A stretch of DNA of 18,764 nucleotides from Myxococcales bacterium. GTDB lineage: Bacteria > Myxococcota > Polyangia > Fen-1088. The position numbers and the translations under genes are program-made. Position 1 is the first letter of the stretch. The number at the start of each line of letters is the position of its first letter. The notes under the pieces were generated by a model that saw only the letters and a list, made by a program, of their open reading frames with translations, did no database searches and had not been told where the DNA came from. Positions 14,775-18,764 of this stretch are shown here, piece after piece. The stretch is from contig PMBY01000306.1 of assembly GCA_003153875.1 (NCBI GenBank), positions 1-18,764 on the forward strand. The letters are read 5' to 3'.

Positions 14775-15038
14775 GCTGACGTGCGACTGTCCATACAACA
14801 AAATCGCCCCTGCACAGTGGCGGAGGGTTGTCTGGGACCCAACCAAACACCTTCCCAATAACCTACCCAGGCAGTCACTCCGCCACGATGCTGAGGCTCG
14901 CCCCCCACCCTGCACGGCACTTCCCCGTTACGCCACCCACGCCGCCCATCCGGAACCCTGGCCTGCCCGCGCCACCACACCCGGTACCCTGCAGGCCCCC
15001 TCTGTACCCCGTGCCGCCTCCCTTTGTGCCCTTGCTTA

Positions 15039-15054
15039 TACAAGCCCCGTGCCA
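15039..15054 (-). promoter_or_regulatory. Weak sigma54-like promoter sequence
   Basis: The minus strand reads TGGCAC, five bases, TTGT, against the sigma54 consensus TGGCAC-N5-TTGC. The -24 half is perfect, but the usually invariant GC at -12 is GT. It points towards the signalling operon from about 410 bases upstream. This is a speculative call. Confidence 0.2.
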
Positions 15055-15284
15055 ATGCAGGCTGGTGGCTGCGGCCACGGGATCCCGGGCAGGGACTCGA
15101 GTTTCCGTTACGACGTGGTAATTTCTGGCGTGGAACACGGCACGGAACGCGGACGTCGGCAGGTGGCAAGCAACCGCCACGGCTCCGCGCAAAATGTTCG
15201 CAGCCATCCACAACACCCTGCTCTGGTCGGCGAAGCCTGACGTTTCTTAGAAGCTTCTCGCCGCTCGGACCCCTTAAATATGAG

Positions 15285-16934
15285 ATGCAACCAATGTCTG
15301 GATATTGCGCAAAGTTGACCCTGGGTCTTGCCTGCTTGCTGGCCGCCGCCGCAGCGGTTCCGACTGCGCAAGCGGGCACGACGACCACGCTCACGAACTT
15401 CGGCGCCAACCCCAAGAACCTCCCGATGTACCTCTACACCCCGACCAATGTCGGGGCGAAGCCGCCCCTCTTGCTCCATCTGCACGCCTGTCACGCCTCA
15501 AACGGCGGCCAAAGCATGTGCAGCTCGGGAAATTCATTCGCGCAGCAAGCTGACAAATACGGATTTCTCATGGTCTGTCCGTCGGCGGTGAGCAGCGATC
15601 AGTGTTGGGACGTCCACTCGACCGCGGATCTGACCCACGGTGGGACGGGCAGCGATGCCGAGGGAATGATGTCGGCGATCAACTACGTCATTGCCAACAA
15701 GAACGCGGACGCTAACCGGGTCTATGTGGCGGGCTATTCCTCGGGCGGCATGATGACCCAGGCCATGATCGGTGCCTATCCCGACGTGTTCAAGGCGGGC
15801 GCGGCCTTTGCGGGCGTTCCCTTCGCTTGTTTCGCCCAGGGCTCTGTCGACAGCCTGGGCTGGAGCTCGACCTGTGCCACCGGCAACGTGACCAAGACCG
15901 GGGCGCAATGGGGCGATTTGGTGCGTGCCGCCTATCCGGGCTACACCGGCCCGCGCCCACGGATCCAGTTGTGGCACGGGTCGGTCGATACCACGGTCGC
16001 CTTTCACAACTTCGCCGAAGCGATCAAACAGTGGACCAACGTGCTCGGTGTGAGCGAGACGCCAACCTCAACCGAGAACAATGCCCTGCAAACTGGCTGG
16101 ATCAGGACCCGCTATGCCGATAGCGCGGGCGTGGTGGAGGTCGAGGCCATTCAGGAAACCGGAAAGGGGCACGGTGATCTTTCTGTCGATCCCGAAGCCG
16201 GCGAGGCCATTCATTTCCTGGGCCTCGATGGCTCCAATTCTGTTCCCGACGGTGGCCCTGTCACTTTGAAGGATAGCAGCGTGGCCGATACCGCGTCTCC
16301 CGATGCCTTCATCAAGATGGATTCGGTGGGAAGCACGGGTGGAACCACCGGCACGGGCGGCAGCAAGGCGACAGGCGGAACCGGGGCCGCCGGCGGGACC
16401 ACGACTTCCGGCGGAGTCACAACCTCCGGTACAGCGGGGGCTACCGGCGGCGTGATGGCCACCGCTGGCACAGCGGCCACCGGCGGCGCCAAAGCAACGG
16501 GTGGAACGGCAGCGACGGGCGGGGCCACGACTTCCGGTGGAGCGAAGGCGACGGCCGGCGTGATGGCCACCGCTGGAACGGCAGCGACGGGCGGCGTGAT
16601 TGCTTCGGGTGGCGTGTCGGCCACAGGCGGCGTGAGTCAGACAGGTGGCTCACCTGGCACGGGCGGCAGCATGGAAACTGGAGGCAGCGCCAATACGGGT
16701 GGCTCGGCCTCTGGAGGAGTTTCGAGCACTTCGCAACCCACGCCCGGCGGGGGAAGCAAGACAACCACCGACGGCGCAAGTAGCGGCGGTTCGATTGGAA
16801 CGATCGCCACCAAGCCAAGCGCCGCTGGCAGCTGCTCGTTGTCCAGGGGACCCTCAACTCGATCCGCACCGGCCAGTCTCTTGTTTGTTCTTGGTATTCT
16901 GATCATCCGCTGGCGCCGACGCGACCGCAGGTGA
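15285..16934 (+). CDS. Secreted CE1/PHB-depolymerase-like esterase with anchor tail
   Basis: 549-residue exported esterase. An N-terminal signal peptide ends near AQA-GTT. The alpha/beta-hydrolase domain (about 32-310) resembles the feruloyl/acetylxylan esterase and PHB-depolymerase family: an oxyanion-region motif HLHACHASNGG, nucleophile Ser152 in GYSSGG, acid Asp235 in LWHGSVDTTV and base His296 in GKGHGDL. Likely substrates are acylated plant polysaccharides or short polyesters; this is inferred. A Thr/Gly/Ala-rich linker (about 345-500, TGG and ATGG units) leads to a tail with Cys517, a hydrophobic segment (APASLLFVLGILII) and a terminal RWRRRDRR cluster, the layout of MYXO-CTERM surface-sorting tails. 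The start at 15285 or 15294 is uncertain because no strong ribosome site exists; longer upstream frames lack a signal. It converges on the beta-helix gene with 11 bases between. Confidence 0.88.
   Translation: MQPMSGYCAKLTLGLACLLAAAAAVPTAQAGTTTTLTNFGANPKNLPMYLYTPTNVGAKPPLLLHLHACHASNGGQSMCSSGNSFAQQADKYGFLMVCPSAVSSDQCWDVHSTADLTHGGTGSDAEGMMSAINYVIANKNADANRVYVAGYSSGGMMTQAMIGAYPDVFKAGAAFAGVPFACFAQGSVDSLGWSSTCATGNVTKTGAQWGDLVRAAYPGYTGPRPRIQLWHGSVDTTVAFHNFAEAIKQWTNVLGVSETPTSTENNALQTGWIRTRYADSAGVVEVEAIQETGKGHGDLSVDPEAGEAIHFLGLDGSNSVPDGGPVTLKDSSVADTASPDAFIKMDSVGSTGGTTGTGGSKATGGTGAAGGTTTSGGVTTSGTAGATGGVMATAGTAATGGAKATGGTAATGGATTSGGAKATAGVMATAGTAATGGVIASGGVSATGGVSQTGGSPGTGGSMETGGSANTGGSASGGVSSTSQPTPGGGSKTTTDGASSGGSIGTIATKPSAAGSCSLSRGPSTRSAPASLLFVLGILIIRWRRRDRR
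16329..16770 (+). repeat. TGG/ATGG linker-coding repeats in the esterase
   Basis: Degenerate Gly/Thr/Ala-coding repeats. A 13-codon unit encoding GVMATAGTAATGG occurs twice nearly identically, at 16449-16487 and 16557-16595, indicating recent internal duplication. Shorter ATGG, TTSGG and TGGS units fill the rest. Confidence 0.8.
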
Positions 16935-16945
16935 TTGAAGGACAT

Positions 16946-18466
16946 CTACGGTTGCAGGGTCGAGTTGCTGACCGTGATGCTTTTGGCGTTGGTGCCGACC
17001 GCTGACCCGGCGTTGGTGACGCTGCCTGTGGAAACCACCGTCCAATGTCCGCCGGTGTTTCCCGTCATGGTGGTGTCGGCGATGGAGAGAGTCCCCCCCA
17101 TATCGTTGCTGGTAAAGAAAAGGCCGCCCCCGAACGCCCCCTGACCGGCGCTGTTGTTGAGGATGGCGTCCCCACAAAGGGTGATGTTCACCGAGTTTCC
17201 GTCACTGTAGAGCGCACCGCCGTTTCCGCCTGATCCAGTCTCATGCTGGCCGTTGTTGATGGCGGAACACTTGGTGGCGTCGTCGTTGTTGGCCCCGTTG
17301 CCTAGCGCCGTGTTGTTGGCGAACAAGCTGTTGTACACGTCCAGCTCTGCGAACAGGCATCCCACCGCACCGGCGTTGCTGGCGGCGTTGTTGCTGAAGG
17401 TGCTTCCCACAATCAGCACGCCGTTCTTGCTCCCCACGACGTAGATGGCGCCGCCGCCCGTGTCGGGCCCCAAGGGAGCGCCCTGATTGTTCATGAAGAT
17501 CGAATCGATCACCGTGAGGTTGCCATCCCTCATGTAGAGAGCTCCGCCTTCGCCGTCGTTCCATCCTTGTGAACAAGGCGCGGGAGCGGTGGGGATAGCC
17601 AGGGTGGGTGCGGTCTTGCCATTGATGAGAGTGATGTGTTGCAGGGTCAGTCCATTGTCGTTGGCCCGAAAATTCGCGCTGTAGAACCTGAGGATCTGCA
17701 CGGCATTGCCACCGTCGAGGGTGATCTTGTTGCCGCCGTCGATGACGGTGTTCTTGGTCGTCGGGAGGTTGAGCGTGGCGGTGACCGCAATGGTGACCGC
17801 GCCGCTCCCGCAGCTGAAGGTGATGATCCCGCCTTTGGTCGCCGCCGCCTGGAGCTGGCTGAAGCTGCAGCTCGCCGGGGTACCGGTTCCCACCACGGTC
17901 GTCGGATTGGAAACGTCGGCGGGCTGGCCCCTGGCAGGAATGCCGGTGCTGCACGAGCCGTCGGGGTTCCCGGCGCCGGTAGTGTTTCCGCCGTTGATCG
18001 TGCTCGTGCCCCCCTGTCCGGCAGTGCCACTCTTGCCGCCCGTGTTCCCCCCGGTCTGGCCGGAGTTGCTGCCGCCCGTGCCGCCCGTCGTGTTCCCTCC
18101 CGCGCCGCCCGCCGCCTTTCCACCAGTGCCGCTCGTCGTGCCGGCAGCACTTCCGCCCAAGCCGGTGTTGCCCCCAGTGCCGCTCGTCGTGTTCCCTCCC
18201 TGACCACCCAGCACCGTGCCCCCTGCCCCGCCCGTCGCGCCGCCTGTCGCGCCACTTCCGCCCAAGCCCCCGCTACCTCCAGTCACGTCCGAGGCGCCGC
18301 CGCTGCCGGAGTTCCCGCCCATCGATGTCGTTCCACCCGCGTCGCCGCCGCCCACCGCCGAGCTGCCACCCAGGGCGCTTCCACCTGCGGCTGTGTTGCC
18401 AGAATTCGATCCCCCGCATCCGAACACCAACACAACGACTGCCAGCATGCATCGTGGTGCGCGCAT
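16946..18466 (-). CDS. Lipoprotein with Gly-rich linker and parallel beta-helix-like domain
   Basis: 506-residue exported lipoprotein. The signal MRAPRCMLAVVVLVFGC places the lipidated residue at Cys17, although Phe at -2 is unusual for a lipobox. Residues 18-168 are GG-rich linker (GGTGGN, SGTGG units). The remainder (about 170-506) looks like a right-handed parallel beta-helix of the pectate-lyase / polymorphic outer-membrane-protein type. Turn-like repeats occur, such as NTVIDGGNKITLDGG, LTLQHITLINGKT, GEGGALYMRDGNLTVIDSIF, GGGAIYVVGSKNG and STFSNN, with several Cys. No catalytic residues are assignable, so polysaccharide binding, cleavage or adhesion are all possible. GAGGA abuts ATG 18466 with no spacing, which is poor; an in-frame ATG at 18448 is the alternative. 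It is divergent from the final lipoprotein gene. Confidence 0.85.
   Translation of the reverse strand: MRAPRCMLAVVVLVFGCGGSNSGNTAAGGSALGGSSAVGGGDAGGTTSMGGNSGSGGASDVTGGSGGLGGSGATGGATGGAGGTVLGGQGGNTTSGTGGNTGLGGSAAGTTSGTGGKAAGGAGGNTTGGTGGSNSGQTGGNTGGKSGTAGQGGTSTINGGNTTGAGNPDGSCSTGIPARGQPADVSNPTTVVGTGTPASCSFSQLQAAATKGGIITFSCGSGAVTIAVTATLNLPTTKNTVIDGGNKITLDGGNAVQILRFYSANFRANDNGLTLQHITLINGKTAPTLAIPTAPAPCSQGWNDGEGGALYMRDGNLTVIDSIFMNNQGAPLGPDTGGGAIYVVGSKNGVLIVGSTFSNNAASNAGAVGCLFAELDVYNSLFANNTALGNGANNDDATKCSAINNGQHETGSGGNGGALYSDGNSVNITLCGDAILNNSAGQGAFGGGLFFTSNDMGGTLSIADTTMTGNTGGHWTVVSTGSVTNAGSAVGTNAKSITVSNSTLQP
17963..18415 (-). repeat. GG-rich linker-coding repeats in the beta-helix lipoprotein
   Basis: Degenerate units encode GGNTTSGTGGN, GGAGGN and TGGSNSG. 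On the plus strand this appears as a run of CCGCC/CCCGTGCCG-like tracts. It is the third such linker region in the window and is likely length-variable. Confidence 0.8.
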
Positions 18467-18579
18467 TCCTCATTGTACCACCGAGTTCCCGAGTCCGTGC
18501 GCGCAGTCGCCCTCCCGCGATCCCCTCATGTGCGCTGCCGTGGTGAACCTTGCGCGCGTGACAAGCATCGAAATTGGCA

Positions 18580-18585
18580 GGGAGG
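18580..18585 (+). promoter_or_regulatory. Ribosome binding site selecting the last lipoprotein start
   Basis: GGGAGG directly abuts an in-frame ATG at 18586 but is 9 bases before ATG 18595. Normal spacing favours 18595, giving MAKIAAVVVLLVGC. Confidence 0.6.
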
Positions 18586-18594
18586 ATGGCGATC

Positions 18595-18764
18595 ATGGCA
18601 AAGATTGCGGCGGTTGTGGTGCTTCTGGTTGGCTGTGGAAGCTCGGGTTCCACGCCCTATCCCACTTCGAGTTCGACATCGAGTTCGACCTCGACGAACA
18701 CGTCGACCTTGGATGTCGCGCTGAAACTTGAAGACTACCTGTCCTGGTGCTCCGTCTCGGTCAA
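18595..18764 (+). CDS. Lipoprotein, 3' partial
   Basis: The frame is open to the window end (56 full codons visible). It begins MAKIAAVVVLLVGC, a lipoprotein signal with Cys14 as the lipidated residue, then a short Ser/Thr-rich spacer (SSSTSSSTSTNTST) and the beginning of a folded domain (LDVALKLEDYLSWCSVSV). The family is not identifiable from so little sequence. It is divergent from the beta-helix lipoprotein, with 128 bases between starts, so the two may share a control region. Confidence 0.75.
   Translation, partial: MAKIAAVVVLLVGCGSSGSTPYPTSSSTSSSTSTNTSTLDVALKLEDYLSWCSVSV

Larger units (their letters stand above)
14630..15284. other. Non-coding region between divergent genes
   Basis: 655 bases between the divergent signalling operon and the esterase gene, presumably holding both promoters. 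Open frames across it give Pro/Arg-rich translations without recognisable domains or good ribosome sites, so I see no gene. It holds a near-perfect palindrome at 14750-14774, a strongly C-rich plus strand at about 14900-15030 with quadruplex potential on the minus strand, a sigma54-like sequence on the minus strand at 15039-15054, and a short palindrome AGAAGCTTCT at 15249-15258. No confident -35/-10 pair was found. Confidence 0.6.

Noticed and set aside
14674..15240. 188-codon plus-strand frame in the same intergenic region, with a lipoprotein-like beginning (MSTILMLTVGC)
   Set aside because: The rest of the translation is Pro/Arg/His-rich with no domain and no ribosome site, so the apparent lipobox is probably chance.
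14687..15415. 242-codon minus-strand frame across the divergent intergenic region
   Set aside because: It runs into the signal-peptide region of the esterase antisense, has no domain or ribosome site, and reads Gly/Arg/Pro-rich from the C-rich tract.
16329..16770. Regular repeats considered as a CRISPR or minisatellite array
   Set aside because: Units are short, degenerate and in frame with a Gly/Thr/Ala linker; there are no constant repeats separated by unique spacers.
17636..18724. 362-codon plus-strand frame opposite the beta-helix lipoprotein
   Set aside because: It gives Ala/Arg-rich sequence from the complement of the GG-linker; the minus strand has a signal peptide and coherent beta-helix repeats.

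Overview
The window reads as a GC-rich chromosomal segment from a member of the Myxococcota (delta-proteobacterial grade, probably Polyangia/Sorangium-like). This is an inference from several signs: very long Gly/Ser/Thr 'TGG'-type linkers in several exported proteins, a MYXO-CTERM-like C-terminal tail on an esterase, a high density of hybrid histidine kinases, and caa3-type respiratory genes. No rRNA, tRNA, CRISPR array, transposase or integrase was recognised.

Layout. (1) 1-4208, plus strand: a tightly packed terminal-oxidase operon in the order subunit I (5' end cut by the window), III, IV, II fused to cytochrome c, then heme O synthase. Subunit I carries the Tyr-Ser motif of A2-type heme-copper oxidases in place of the usual Glu. 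Subunit II ends in an odd basic tail that lies over two DNA hairpins. (2) 4296-4847, minus: a thioredoxin/peroxiredoxin-like protein with a CNHC motif. (3) 5107-6129, plus: a lipoprotein with a long Gly/Ser linker and a C-terminal domain bracketed by two CxxCH heme-binding motifs. (4) 6233-8371, plus: a GAF-PAS hybrid histidine kinase with a receiver. (5) 14629-8380, minus: a four-gene signalling operon made of a 1080-residue membrane-associated hybrid kinase with three receivers, a CheR methyltransferase, a stand-alone CheB methylesterase domain, and a REC-kinase-REC protein. (6) 14630-15284: a non-coding region between divergent genes with a near-perfect palindrome and a C-rich tract. (7) 15285-16934, plus: a secreted CE1/PHB-depolymerase-like esterase with linker and membrane/sorting tail. 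(8) 18466-16946, minus: a lipoprotein with a Gly-rich linker and a parallel beta-helix-like domain. (9) 18595-end, plus: the start of another lipoprotein.

How the genes work together. The first block would build and supply heme to an oxygen-reducing caa3-type oxidase. The second block is a sensory cluster of three kinases and six receiver domains, with a CheR/CheB methylation pair but no chemoreceptor, CheA or CheW in view. That makes the target of methylation the most interesting open question in the window. The last block is a run of cell-surface proteins that share linker design but not domains. All functions are read from motifs by eye; no database search was possible.
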